A stretch of DNA of 64,000 nt from Larix kaempferi (taxonomy: Eukaryota; Streptophyta; Pinopsida; Pinales; Pinaceae). The notes below the pieces were generated by a model that made no database searches, was not told the DNA's origin, and worked only from the letters and a program-made list of their open reading frames with translations. Location of the stretch: the NCBI GenBank assembly GCA_027924585.1, contig BSBM01000321.1:2927001-2991000 (forward strand), given 5' to 3'. Below, piece by piece: positions 45,795 through 58,231 of the stretch. Numbering within the stretch: the first letter of the stretch is position 1; every line of letters begins with the position of its first letter. Both the position numbers and the translations under genes were made by a program.

Positions 45795-46375
45795 GTTTTG
45801 CCTAACTATTTGGGCGAGTCTCGTGGAGTTGAGGCGATGTGTTTCGGCGAATCTCGTTGAGTTGCACCGAAGTTGCTGGAAAAACTTGGCCAGTTGCTCC
45901 GCAAACGAAACGACGGAAACGTTAAAAGTTTTGGGCTGAAATGGCAGAGAAGTTAAGAGTTTTTCTCCGCAACAGCGGCGAAACTCAGCAAGTTTGTCCG
46001 CAACGGCGGAAAAAGTTGGTGAGTTTCCGCCGCAGCATCGGAAGGAATTAGCGAATTCCGCCGTAGTGACGGAAGGAAAAACTGAGTTTTCGACCGGAAG
46101 AACTCAGCGAGTTGGTCCGCAACGGCGGAAGGACTCAGGGAGTTGGTCCGCAACGGCGGAAGGACTTAGCGAGTTGGTCCGAAAATTTTTCTAAGTGTCT
46201 TTCGGAGGAAGAACTCGGCAAGTTGGTCCACAACGGCGGAAGAACTCAACGAGTTGGTCCGCAACGACGGAAGGACTCGGCGAGTTGGTCCGAAAATTTT
46301 TCTAAGTGTCTTTCGACGGAAGAACTCAGCAAGTTGGTCCGCAACGGCGGAAGAACTTGGTGAGTTGCTCAATTT
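45795..46375 (+). repeat. CpG-rich tandem repeats in the LARD-B interior
   Basis: Units of about 32 bases built on GAGTTGGTCCGCAACGGCGG, with a higher-order repeat of 111 bases (GAAAATTTTTCTAAGTGTC at 46181 and 46292). Lies just after the PBS in the leader. The overlapping frames read repeated ELGKLVHNGG-type and ASWSENFSKCLS-type words only because the DNA repeats. Confidence 0.88.
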
Positions 46376-48137
46376 CAGTCATTTTCCAGGGAAATTTTTC
46401 AGGTGCCAAAAGTTGAAAAATCGCAGCGACAAGGGGGCCAGCCCCCTTGACCCCGTCGTCCCCTGGAGATAGTCATTGAAAGTGTGAAGTGCATTCTCTA
46501 TGCTTGGGATTAGAAGCATGAATTGCATAGAAGGTTGTGGAGAGTAATTAGCTGTAATATGCATTGCAAAAGAGTAATGGGAGCAGCAAGGAAACATTGA
46601 TGAGAGGGAAACTTCTCACCTTAACTATTTCTGTTATAGCATAGGAATTTCATGCTTGAAAAGTAGCAACTAAGAATGTTTTACATTTTTATTAAATTGC
46701 TACTTGGTGAGAAATGACAGCTAATGATTCCTTGTGTGCTTGGTAGGGAAACCAAGAAAAGGATCAGCTATGACGTGCAGAAGGGACTCCATGTCATGCT
46801 TGGAAAAGGATAATTCCTTAACTCCTCTCTTGCTATTGTTTTTGTATTTTACAAAGTTTTATATGCATAGAAGCTATGGCATAGGAATGCTGAAAATGCA
46901 AAGGATCATATAGACGAAGTAAACGTGCACTAGTTGGAACATTAATAGATATTGTATAGTGCATAAGAACATGTTTATGCATGAGCATGATGTTGCATAT
47001 GGGTAAGAAGGTAGTGAAGTTACACAGGCATTATGCCATTAAAGGTATTGCATATGGTTGACGAAAATTAATGTTGTTGATTAGACCATAGAAGCATGAT
47101 TGAAAATGCAAGAGGATAGATAGATGAAGTGAATATGTATTAGTTGGGATACTAATAAACATTGCACAGTGCATGTGAAAATGTTCGTGCATATATATGA
47201 TATTGCATATTGGTAAAATAGTGAGGTTTTACATATGCAATGAACCAATTAAGATAATTATTGTGGTTGCTAATAAATAGTTGTGTTCGCATTGGTTGTA
47301 GGACCAAAGAAAACCGAAGCACGGCTAAAGATGTGGATGATGTTGTTGCATATGACCAACAACCTTATGAGGAAAGGATGGTGCAACAAATCTATGATCA
47401 TGAGGTTGGCAAAAGGACTGTGTAGCATTGGTAAGAGGCTAATTGATTAGGTAACATCAAGCGATGTTAATAACAACCATGCAGGTAATGGTTAATTATG
47501 CTTAATTGCATGAATGTTGAAAGAGGATTTGGCGAGATCCCTTCAACTATGTTTAAACTATGTTGAATTGTTTGCATGTGAGACTAAGTGCCTGAATGTG
47601 AGTATTAACCTACCGAGTATGGTCAGGTGTAGGTAAATAAAAGCAAGGAGCCTTACACCCTATAGTTTCTTAGAAACCTCAATGCATTCATATGAAATTA
47701 TATCATGCCATTTGTGTATGTTGGTTGTGAGTTTAACAACCAAAGCAAGTGATGACTTATGGTACTGTTGTAGTGTATGCCATATGAAATAGGCATGGTT
47801 AGGCCATAATATGTTTGAATGCATAGTATTCATAAATTAATGCAAGGTTGCATTGAAGGGATGTGCATATGTAGGTATGGTTGCACATGTTGAGATGTAT
47901 TATGTGAATGCATGGTTGTGGTGTATGTTTCATTACACCTAGATGGTAGACGAAATGGTGAACTATTGTTAATCTTGAGACCATTTCATGAGCTGCTAGG
48001 AATGCAGGAGAAGGATTGAATATAGAAGGTAGACATGAGTTGCATAATGATACAGCTATGAAGTGATGAGTATATAAAGCTTCATTTAAATTGCCTAAAT
48101 GATGTGACTGTGTCTCGCAATTTTATTATGATGATGA

Positions 48138-48140
<3 letters not shown>
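46376..48140. other. LARD-B interior, no recognisable gene
   Basis: Short frames only. Phrases around 46870-47000 and 47090-47220 (GAAAATGCAAAGGATC-type, then ACTAGTTGG and a CATTGCACAGTGCAT-type stretch) recur in order, an old duplication with a period near 220-230. Confidence 0.4.

Positions 48141-48216
<76 letters not shown>
48141..48216. repeat. (AT)38 microsatellite
   Basis: Uninterrupted AT repeat of 76 bases in the LARD-B interior. Confidence 0.97.
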
Positions 48217-48218
<2 letters not shown>

Positions 48219-51200
48219 TTGCATTTCAAATGTTAATAGTTGGGGGTGTTTGAGTTATTGAGTGTTATAATTCTGAGATCACTTCAGTGGCTGTTGCAAC
48301 AATGTAATATTATATGCATAAGAGACTTACAAAGCGTTTGGCTGATTGAAGTTTCAGATTTCAGGTAGATTGTTCTGGGCATGGAAAATGTGGGTAAGTC
48401 CATGATGAAGATTGGAATCTACCATGAGAAAGAGCCAAACGATATGAGAATAGACTAATGGCTAAGAAAATCAATTTCTGTAGAGAACATAATTGAAAAT
48501 TCATACTTGAATTTAATTATTAATGCCATTGAATGATTATTGTTAAATGCTGCTGAGTATTTGGCTATTTGATAAATGTGACAGGAAGACACATTGCAGG
48601 AAGACCATGACCTATAGAATCCAAACTCCATGGGAAGGACCCCATGCTTTGGAAATGGGTTCCAGGTGAAACACCATTGCATATTTTAAGGATGACATCT
48701 TAGCTACACTAAATGTTGGAAAACCATGAGAGTGAGATGGTAAAGCTATGCCAAGAAGGCATGTGTGGATTATGGAATGTGGAAAGATTGGGGTGGCAAA
48801 CCAAAGAACTGTTGGCTCAGAGAAGGGAACCCCATTCTTTGCAAATGAAGAAAAGATACATCTGCAAAAAGAATGAGTATTCTATGACCCTAGATAAGAA
48901 CATGCATATCTAAATTATTAGGGTTAATATGCAAAGCATGCTCTATTTTATTTATATCATTTCAAACTGCTTGAGTATGATTAGGGCCTACATGGCTCAC
49001 ATCAGAAAGGGGGTGCACACCTTTTTTGGTGACGGGTCATGATAGGGTTGTCAATATTGACTATACCCTAAGGGAATGGATGCATTCCTGGTGTTTCAAT
49101 ACTTGATAGTGAATGTTATGGAATGTGGTTAGGATTTTGAGCAGCAATACTGATAAGCCTGCTTATCCTTCTTGTGTTGTCAGCCTACGCAGATTTCAAT
49201 TGGCACTACAAATTAAGAGGCAAAGTGAAGAAGGGTACGCAGAAGGACTGTATAGAAATTGGTAACCTTTCTATGCTCACACTAAATAATACTGGAAGGG
49301 ATGGACAAACCCAAGGAGTTGTGTAGTGAAAAGGGGTATCATCCTTATGTGAGTGGGGCCATGCTAACTTGCAGTCAAGAAATTCACCTATAAAGTTCCT
49401 AAAAGGAACCACCGATTCGCACAAAAGAAGGAGTGACATCCTTGTATGAATGAAGAGTTGATGTGTGTGTGAAGGGTTTTGGTGCGAGAAGGTGTGGTGG
49501 CATTGGTGAAGGCATAAAATCTCTATTGGGTCAGCAGTAGGAGGGGGGCGCCAAGACTGACTGAAAACCCTGAGATTCCTAAGGCTCCATAGTAGAGCCT
49601 AGACCTATAATGGTCGGTGGCGCAGTTTCCTTCCATTGGCTGATGACCCAGACAAATGTGCTGGCTCGGCATTGGAGAGGGTCAACCAGGTATGGGACTG
49701 GTTGGGCACCACCAAATGCTTGGTAAACCCATTCGGCGTGAAGGTGTACTGGTTAAGCATTAACTACATCAAAGTCCATAGGCAATTCCAAGGCTTGCAA
49801 AGCGAAGCAGGACCCTGTGGACTAGAGGGGAAACGCACAATACATATAAGTATTCGTTTTCATTTATGTCTTGTTTGGAATAATGAAGATTTCAGGTATA
49901 AGTCTTCTAACAGCTAAGCTGATACACTATTGTTTCTTTGTTGGAAACCTTGGTCATTGCAGGAAATCAAGACCCTGAAAGAACTATAAGTTACTGGTAA
50001 AATCCAGAGAGTAAATGAGTGGGTGATATAAATTATGGAGAAATCCAGGGAGTAACTAGTTGAACACTATAAAGTTCTTGATAAGTCTAGAGAGTGACTA
50101 GTTGGGCATTAACTACTTAATATTGTGAAGCAGCGTGTATGCTGGCCCGATATCCCTTAAACAATTGATAAAACCCAGTCGGCATACTGGCTTGGCATTG
50201 CCTATTCAAATGATGGTGGAGTAGCCTACGTGCTGGCCCAACATTCATAATTGTAACCATGGGAAATCCAAGGCTCGTAAAGCAAAGAAGGATCTCGTGG
50301 AATAAAGTGAAGACATCCAATACATATAAGTATTCGGTCACCATGCAGCTTCTTGCTTATGAATATACGTGTGTATCTGGTTTGGTTATGAATTTTTAAA
50401 CTCTTGTTTAAGAGATAAACCATATGAAAATACACTAAACATGTGAATTGATTCAATGTTTGAGTGTAGGTATTGCTGGAAGCAAGGACTATGAAAGCAT
50501 TTGTAGGATGCATGTGGACATGTGACCGTCCTAAAGAGAGCTCAATATGAGCGATAATGAAAGATGGTGCTAGTGGACATCTGTGGGTCCTAGCAACCAA
50601 AGGCTCTGTAAGCAACAATGGGGAAGGGTTCCCTAGCTGAAAAGAATTAGGCAGACCTTAGACACTAAGTCTCATAGCCAAAAAATGGCACGCCAAGCAT
50701 TGACATTGAAGTGAAAGAGGCTAAGAAGCATGAAACCACAGTGATGGTGTGGCTCCGGATTGGAACAAGACTAAGAGGGGGAAACTCTTACTCTTCTCTT
50801 TTGACTAATGCATCTTAGAAACAAAATATTGTTGAGTGCATGTCATAGATGAAGTTGGTTGTGTTTATTGCTTGAAATGAATTGTGAATGCTGAATTAGT
50901 TATTTTCCTGTGAAAGGATGAACATGAATGAGTTCATGTGTATGTTGGGAAAGCATGAAATGTGTGGAATTCTCATGAGTAAAGCATGGACGTTCCATGT
51001 CAATTGGGCAAATAATTGACTAATTTTAACATTGTGTTATGCTTGTCCTAACAGGAGTTGGCATGATGAGTCTCACAGGTGAGAAATTGAAAGCCATTGA
51101 TTGTAGCTATTACTAGCCAAGTGTTGCTGGTGAGAAAAGAGAGAGCCATTTGTGCACCGTGATCATGGCAGTAGACCAGAGGCTATTTGTTTTGGGCTGT

Positions 51201-51500
51201 AAATATTCCTCAACAAGTTGCTAGGATGGTAAGAAAGATGGCATCCATGAAAATTCCAGACTTGTACATCAGCTGGAAGGTGAACAAAAGGAAGGGATTG
51301 CTGTGGAGCAATGCCCACTTGCAGAGATGGGAGATCAAATCTAGCAAGAGCAGCTTAAGGAAGCCAAAGGACTTGATCCTGAAAGTTCAAATTCAAGAGA
51401 TGAAACGTAGGATAGACCTACCACCAGTTGTGAATTTTGAGGCATGTGCAAAGTGGGTATATACTCTAAAGTATTGGAACACCGAGGACGGTGTTATTCC
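48217..51500 (+). other. LARD-B interior, short frames and an internal duplication
   Basis: Small open frames (48713-48913, 49636-49917, 51187-51546) have no recognisable domain. A segment of about 75 bases at 49782-49857 recurs at 50262-50337, both ending CAATACATATAAGTATTCG. The 119-residue frame at 51187-51546 crosses the polypurine tract into the LTR and is basic; it may be the remnant of a C-terminal coding region, unproven. Confidence 0.4.
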
Positions 51501-51513
51501 AAGGGGAGGGGAA
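51501..51513 (+). other. LARD-B polypurine tract
   Basis: AAGGGGAGGGGAA directly before the 3' LTR. Confidence 0.9.
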
Positions 51514-52878
51514 TGTCACGTCCCCATCTTGACCCTATCACATTAAAATTGTAAATGATGTAATCTTGTTATATAATCGTGGTGAGGAGCTCAAGGCCAA
51601 GGCCCCGCCATCAATTTATTGATACATATGGTTTACGTGCTAGCCCGGCACAATGGAATTGTAAATATCTTGTAAATATGCATTTAATAAAATACCCACA
51701 ACTAGCTATGCAATGCAACAAGAGATGGGGGCATGATTTTACAAGGAATTGGGAGGGAAAACATTCAAACCCTTGGAGCCAATCAAGTCAAGCCAGGTGT
51801 CAATGAGAGAACCCATCAAACCCTCAACCACCCATGTTGACTTTTGTACCCAATCATTGATTTCTCCCAAGAGTTGGTTGAGGTAGTTAATGCCTTGGGG
51901 AATGAGAGGTATGGTTGTCCAATTTCGGGTATGGGCAAGCCACCCTGCATGGGAAATCGTGTTTTTCTTCTTGGGCAAGAAAAGAGCTATGAATTGCTCC
52001 CCAAGCCATTATCCATCAACTAGTTACTCTCCCTTACAAGTTTGGAGCTACCTGGGCATTTTGCAGCCATGTTTTCCTTCATTCTTAGTTGGGAGAAAGG
52101 CGTTTTTGTGTTGTATACCAATGGGGAAGAAGCGGAATATAATTGGGGTTCCATAGAGATCGTTTGGCTATTGAATGCTCAGTTAGTTGGGGAAGAAATT
52201 GTTTTCCTCCCTGTGATTGTTTCTCCCCATCCCATAATCCGTTTTTGGCTAGAAACGAATTGGGGAAAACCCATGACCATCCTGTTGTAAATCCTATTGT
52301 TAAATGTGTATCCCTACCCAATGATTGTGCTTACTGTGTGAGAAAAGAGTATGTTGGGGTATGGGGTACGGGTCTCCATTGTTTTGGCTTGAGCTTGAGT
52401 GCAAGCATCCAGGGTTCTGATGTAGTCTGATAAACCCAGCTATGGACTAGCTTGGCTCAAATGAAATGCTTTATTGGCTGCGTATGAGCTGAATGTCCCC
52501 TTTTTCCTTGTAGGAATCATGCCCAGCTCGGGGGTGGCAGTTGTGTTGAGAAATTGATGAACACAACTGGCCTATGGTTGGGAGGAACGTTGCAGCAACA
52601 TAGCTAGTTTTTTGGGACAATTGCAAAATGGAGATAGTGTTTTTCTGTCTATGTATTTACTTCTGCACTGTATTAATTTGATGACTATTGATATGCTGTA
52701 TGCATGAGTAATGTGTGTGGATAGTTTAATTCTGCTATGCATAATTGATTTGTTTTACATCTGCACACAAATGATTTATTCATATGATTCTAATGAATGG
52801 GCTGAGATTATGTGAAAGCCCCAGAGATTGGCATCATGTTCCCTCCCTTGCCTTGGATGGATGGGTGGGTACATGACA
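51514..52878 (+). repeat. LARD-B 3' LTR (1365 bp)
   Basis: Begins TGTCACGTCCCCATCTTGAC and ends GGGTACATGACA. Same total length as the 5' LTR despite compensating indels. Confidence 0.94.
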
Positions 52879-52883
52879 CATGT
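52879..52883. repeat. Target-site duplication CATGT, right copy
   Basis: Exact partner of 44293-44297. Confidence 0.93.
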
Positions 52884-54760
52884 GTTGAGTGTAGATCAAT
52901 GGGTATGGTGATTTCAATGATGCATTGAAGGTGGAATATACATTCAATGCTTTAGTAAACAAGAAAACCTCAAACTATAGTTAATATATGAAAATCATAG
53001 GGAAAATATAGAGTACAAGTGTAATAAAAGGATCTATGGTCACTATGGTATTCACGATGGGATGTAGATGGCACAATTGGAGGTGAAGTGGGCCTATTTC
53101 TCCAACCAATTTGAAATTTGCAAGCTAGCATGGTAGTTTACAGCACATGTATTACAACAAAAATATGCTATAGGATCTTAAATGGAAACAAATCATTAAT
53201 ACAACGTTCAAAACTAGATTCACATCCATATGATAATAGGTCTTCTCATTCTTATTAGTAGAATCCATGTACAGACATATAGACACATCCTCAACTCCTT
53301 ACTTTAGCTCTATCAAAGGATTAACAGTCAGTAAGATCGAAGGATTTATTTTGAAGTATGATAGGCTATCTTTCTGCCTTTGTATTTTCCTTAGTGGGCC
53401 ATTTTCCCAGGACATGAGCCCATGCTTTTATCTTAATAAAATCACAGTTTGTTGGTTTTTCTCCTTTGGGGTTTTCTAGGGTAAATTCATGTGTCAAATG
53501 TGTGATTGATTTCTAATCTTTTCCACTACGTAATTAGTTAAGAGCATCAATGTATTTTTGTTAATAAGTTCATAATTATTGGAATCAAAGATCATATCTG
53601 GGTTAAGAATTTATCAGTATAAAGCTTGCAATGAATCCCCACGTCGCCTGCACTTGCCAATTCCATAACACTGAGTCTTGTCAAATTCCTTCACCAGCTA
53701 CTTCCCATCGCTTCCACACCCTGCCACATTAAAAATTGGTCCTTTGCTTGCCCACCATGTTCACACCCACAGTCCCATCCACTTGGACAATTCACATAAG
53801 CCATCCTTTAATATTGTCGCCTAGCCTCCAACAAGGATGATGGGTTGCTTGGATTAACACTTGCATTCGGGACCCTACATGAGCCTATTATTATAAAGAC
53901 AACGTCCCCTCAAATATATAACTATAACCTAATTAAATACATTATATTGAACATGTCTCAACTTAGTTTTGTATTTCACCTTAAATACATTAGAACAATT
54001 CAACCTATAAAACAATTACAAAACCCTAACTAACCAAACTTAATGTATTTTTTTCACTTAAACATATAAAATTCATAATAATTAAGCCACATCCATTTTT
54101 ATAATTACTTTTTAATTCATTCAACAAAAATTTAATGCAAACTTGTTCATTACGAAATGGTTACTCATATTTATTTGGATTTTTTATTTGGATTTTTGTG
54201 TGCATTTTTCAAATTCCATGTGGGTCATATTTATTTCCACAATTTATTTTTAGTGATATGGTTTTTTAATAATGTTGAATGTTGATAAGTTTACATTAAT
54301 GGATAATAATAAATAATTATTATTTTTATTATAATTAATAATTAAATTCTAATAAATTTAATCATTTTGAAAAAACAAATAATTTTATTATTTCATATTT
54401 AATAAAATATAAATAACATTTTGTTCAAATCTAAATTTATTAAAAATTTGACTCGGCAACTTTCATGTTTTGACAAGTTGTTTGCTATGCTTTGGAATGG
54501 TTTGTGGCAACGTTGAATAAACAACATACTTTTTTTTCTTTGTTTTTAAAAGTATTTTTTTAACATACTAATGAGTTTGTCATTGACGTATCAGGTAGTG
54601 GAATTTGATGAAGACATTCTTTCCGTTTTCCAAATTTGAATGGTTAAGATTGTGAATTATAACTAATAAACAAAGGTTTTTCCATTTATGAATGAGATTT
54701 TCATTAATGTAATATGTGGGATGGAGACATTTTTTTCCTTTTCAGATTTGAATTGTTAAA
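52884..54760. other. AT-rich spacer
   Basis: No gene. From about 54030 the sequence is very AT-rich with loosely repeated phrases (for example GAAGACATTC...TTTCC around 54610 and GGAGACATTT...TTTCC around 54721). Confidence 0.4.
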
Positions 54761-54761
54761 T

Positions 54762-54842
54762 TGATTATGCTTCTTCAACTTTACACAATAAAAGAAAACA
54801 CTGATTATGCTTTTTCAAATTTACACAATAGAAGAAAACGCT
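54762..54842. repeat. 40-bp tandem duplication
   Basis: TGATTATGCTTCTTCAACTT at 54762 and TGATTATGCTTTTTCAAATT at 54802, period 40, each followed by TACACAATA and AGAAAAC. Confidence 0.88.
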
Positions 54843-55083
54843 AAATTTATATTATGAAAATTTTTAAAGATTTTTAATTTTTGGTAATATTTAGTGAATT
54901 ATGAATTATTTAAAAAAAATTGAAAATGAGTTAATTTTTCAATGTTAACTCATGGGTTAAATATTGTCCTAATATAATTTTTGGAAGTAAAGTTGGATAC
55001 TTGATGTCAATAATTCTACATACATTTTTGAAACTATCTATTGAAATTTTTTCTTCATTGATTATCATCATTTAAATAGAAAC

Positions 55084-55293
55084 ATTCATATAGATTGATT
55101 CTTACAATAAAAAGTTGTTATCTTATAATCTAAACCTTAAAACTATTGATTTAAATATTCATAGATTGATTCTTATAATGAAAAGGTGTTATCGTATAAT
55201 CTAAACCTTAAAACTATTGATTTAAATATTCATAGATTGATTCTTACAATGAAAAGTTGTTATCTTATAATCTAAACCTTAAAACTATTGATA
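55084..55293. repeat. 71-bp tandem repeat, three copies
   Basis: TAGATTGATTCTTA starts at 55091/2, 55163 and 55234 (period 71), each followed by GTTATC(T/G)TATAATCTAAAC. The copies differ by only a few bases. Confidence 0.92.
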
Positions 55294-56803
55294 AGTCTCC
55301 ATAATGTATCATGATATGATCATAGAAATAATTTCTTTCCGGTCTATCTCCATTCACATTTTGGTAGAGGTGATGATTACTTTTTTGACATAGCTATAAT
55401 GAATTTTTAAAAAATTACTTTAAAGATTATCAATTTTTTTCAGAATCACAATTTTCTATATATATATAAGAAATCCACGCTCAAACTTAACTAAAATTAT
55501 GAAATTCTAAATCTTTTTCAAAATCACAATTTTCCATATATAAATTGAAAAATTCACATTTAACTAAAATTATAAGATAATTAATCTCTTCTAAAATCAC
55601 AATAACTAAAATTATCGAAATAAAAATATAAGCAAGTTTAACTCTAAAGATTGCACAGAGATTTATACTCAACCTTTAACTAAAATTATAGAAATAAAAA
55701 TACAAACAAGTTTAACTTTAAAAATTATGACTTAAGAGAAATAACAATATTACTCCAAAACCATAGTACTCGTTTCTAGAATCAATCATAATTCTTATTA
55801 TTTCATATTTGTTTAATTTTCAAAATACCTTTTGCTTCATAACCTAAACGGGAGCCCATAACAAAAATCGCATACAATAAATTGCACATTCATTTTTCTA
55901 TGTAAATTTTAATTTGAAATCCACAAAAATTCAACTGAATGAAATTGTATCAATTATAACTTTAAATATGATGTTTTATTTATTATTTAAATAACACAAA
56001 TAATAAAACTTTAAATATAATATTTGTTTTATTTAAAATAACACAAATACTTTTGGATTCCTCGTTGATGGATATTAGTAACTTTGTCTCTATCCACTAG
56101 TGACAACAACTAATGCCAAGACTAAATGCTGGCAACGGAAAATTTGGACACCAGTGGCCCCTACAAGGTATACAAAATCATCTAACAAAATGACAAAAAT
56201 GGTCATTCATCTGCTTTAGAGCTTTCAAAATCAGCCCACAGTTATATCATGAAAAGAATAGAAATATAAAATTCCCAAATTTTATTTTACTATATTTTAA
56301 GGTTTCCTTCGAATCTGATTCGTCGAGTTGTGATACAGTAGCTCGTTGAGTTTAATGGAAAAGCAAATGATTACGTCAAATGTGCAAAATTTCATTGAAG
56401 CCTGTGATGAATTTAGACTTAATTTCACCGTTCGAAGAGGAATCGCTGTACACTGTACGAATACCTTGCCAATCCAATTTGGACCGCCTGTTTGTTTGTG
56501 ATGTAAGAAGATATATGTAAACAGTAAGAATCTTCAAAGCAAAAATGGCAGAGATCTGCTTGATTTTCCAGCAATCTGAACGATAATGTCAGGCGAGGAC
56601 AGATTTCCTGAAATAGAAATGGAAACTGGCGGAGAGGAAAACGCAGGCAATATTTTTTTCAAAATTTAAAACCCTTAATCCAACACAAGGATTCGGTTTA
56701 CAGATTTCTAGCAATAAATTTATATTACATCCCAAAACGCCTTCAAAAATTAATTAATATCTCGTATTTACAAACAAGTCTGGGACCTCTGGATTTTTTT
56801 TCT
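55294..56803. other. AT-rich spacer and downstream region of the SUKH gene
   Basis: 55440-55720 has degenerate copies of AACTAAAATTAT with neighbouring AAATCACAATTTTC phrases. 56500-56803 is downstream of the minus-strand gene; AATATAAA near 56728 (minus strand) could serve as a polyadenylation signal but is weak. Confidence 0.4.
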
Positions 56804-58231
56804 TTAAGCTTTGGCCAAATACTCTGCAATCAGGCCAATTTTAGCGGCCAGCTGAGGTGGGATCTTCCTTTGCTTTGAATCAAAATCCAGCGATTCGAAC
56901 ACTTCTTTAGCACTCCAGCCGGCCTTTCTGAGAGAAACTGAGAGCAAATCGACATGAAATGCCAAGCTCTCCGCGAGATTCTGGCTCTCTGAGCCTTTCT
57001 GGAAACAAGAAGCCGGGGGGTTTATCATATCAGAGATATCATCTTCTTTCCATCCTCCATTCCTCAGCCTGGAACCGATGTCTCCTAAATAGCCTGCAAG
57101 CCATTTTCTGCTGAAGCAATTCCGGGCCTCCATGAGAGTTATCTCGTCAAAGCTTGGCTGTTTCTTGGCCGAATTTGCTAGGTCGACATCGACTTTAACA
57201 GAGGAGAAAAGTCCTTCGGGAGGTGCAATGTTCATCTCCTGTTTCTTCTCTACGAGGTCACTCCAGAAATCGATTTTCCGTGCTGCCTTGGCAACCCAGG
57301 CCGGGGCTTGAATCGTGAACCGATTAAGCACATTTATCGAGAGCGGTTTTTCATGGAAGTACCTGTATCTTGATATAATAGCCTGCCCGTTCCTGGGCGA
57401 ATTACCTGCGCTTCTTATCAAAGGCTCAGGGCGTTCAATAACCCTATTCTCGCTCACTGATTTCCTGCCCGGAATCTCCTTTTTCTTCGTAGAAATCTTT
57501 GGCAAAGAACTCTTCCCCCACTTGTCAGGATTCTTCTTGAATTCCTCCCATTTTTTCTCCATTCCGCTGTCTGAAATCGCGAAATTCTTCTTTTTCCTAT
57601 CGACTTCTTTGATCAATTCGCTGACACTCGCAATTTCCTCGGATTCGATCTCTTGATCTGGCGGAGGCTTGAAGTTGTGAGGCACAAAAGCTTCCCGCTC
57701 AAAGAAATCCGCTACATCGTAGCCACAATAATAAATATCTTTCTGATAAATAAAGAATACGGGATTCCCGGCCAGATTTGGAGAACAGGGAATGTAGCAA
57801 TGGCTGTAAATAGGCACCATAATTGGAGCCTTGGAGAAAAAAGTCCTCGCTACTCGCAGAGCCTCGTCGCTGCTGTAAGGCTGCGAACCCCAATCCTTCC
57901 ACCAGAATCTCCCCTTGGAGACCTCGTAGGAGAGCCCCGCCATGGGAAGATCCATCATCATTCTCAGCTGCTGCGTGGCTCCCGATCTCCAGTTTGGGAA
58001 CCCGACTCCCACCGGGAGCCCCTCCTGGAGAATCGCTCTCAAATCCGACGGGAATGCGAAGCCGAAAGTCGCCTCGATCCTTCCGAATTCTTCATCCGTC
58101 AGGCCCCGCGCGATTGGAACCTGGCACCTGCGGAGATGATCGATTACATTCTTGGCATATGCCGCGAAGGAGAAGCAAACTCTGCTGGCGCTGTTAGCAG
58201 AGGATCGCCTGTGATTGTCGGCATCGCCCAT
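56804..58231 (-). CDS. SUKH (SMI1/KNR4-like) domain protein, 475 aa, single exon
   Basis: The only intact host-type gene seen. Residues 43-82 (GLTDEEFGRIEATFGFAFP...LREGLP-like, FPNWR) and 156-180 (NPVFFIYQKDIYYCGYDVAD) are the two conserved parts of a SUKH/SMI1_KNR4 domain (PF09346 type), in the layout of a plant family that includes unnamed Arabidopsis proteins such as At3g50340 and At5g67020 (from memory). A Lys/Glu-rich linker (208-257) is followed by a helical C-terminus with two similar segments, LRNGGWKEDDISDMI (389-403) and LRKAGWSAKEVFESL (434-448). The start is the ATG at 58231-58229 with G at -3 and +4; the frame stays open to 58255 but begins there with TTG. No signal peptide or membrane segment. 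SUKH domains elsewhere act as protein-binding scaffolds and immunity proteins; the plant role is unknown. More GC-rich than its surroundings. Confidence 0.9.
   Translation of the reverse strand: MGDADNHRRSSANSASRVCFSFAAYAKNVIDHLRRCQVPIARGLTDEEFGRIEATFGFAFPSDLRAILQEGLPVGVGFPNWRSGATQQLRMMMDLPMAGLSYEVSKGRFWWKDWGSQPYSSDEALRVARTFFSKAPIMVPIYSHCYIPCSPNLAGNPVFFIYQKDIYYCGYDVADFFEREAFVPHNFKPPPDQEIESEEIASVSELIKEVDRKKKNFAISDSGMEKKWEEFKKNPDKWGKSSLPKISTKKKEIPGRKSVSENRVIERPEPLIRSAGNSPRNGQAIISRYRYFHEKPLSINVLNRFTIQAPAWVAKAARKIDFWSDLVEKKQEMNIAPPEGLFSSVKVDVDLANSAKKQPSFDEITLMEARNCFSRKWLAGYLGDIGSRLRNGGWKEDDISDMINPPASCFQKGSESQNLAESLAFHVDLLSVSLRKAGWSAKEVFESLDFDSKQRKIPPQLAAKIGLIAEYLAKA

Larger units (their letters stand above)
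44298..52878 (+). mobile_element. LARD-B: complete 8.6-kb LTR element with no recognisable pol
   Basis: Two 1365-bp LTRs, a PBS two bases inside the 5' LTR, a polypurine tract abutting the 3' LTR and a perfect CATGT target duplication define a whole plus-strand element. The 5.85-kb interior has only short frames; I found no capsid, protease, RT or integrase motifs on either strand. I counted about eight substitutions and a 12-base indel in the first 165 or so LTR bases. Either a large retrotransposon derivative or an element whose genes have decayed beyond reading. Confidence 0.92.

Noticed and set aside
45795-46375. Regular repeats resembling a CRISPR array
   Set aside because: No unique spacers between units, the units are contiguous and imperfect, and the DNA is plant nuclear.
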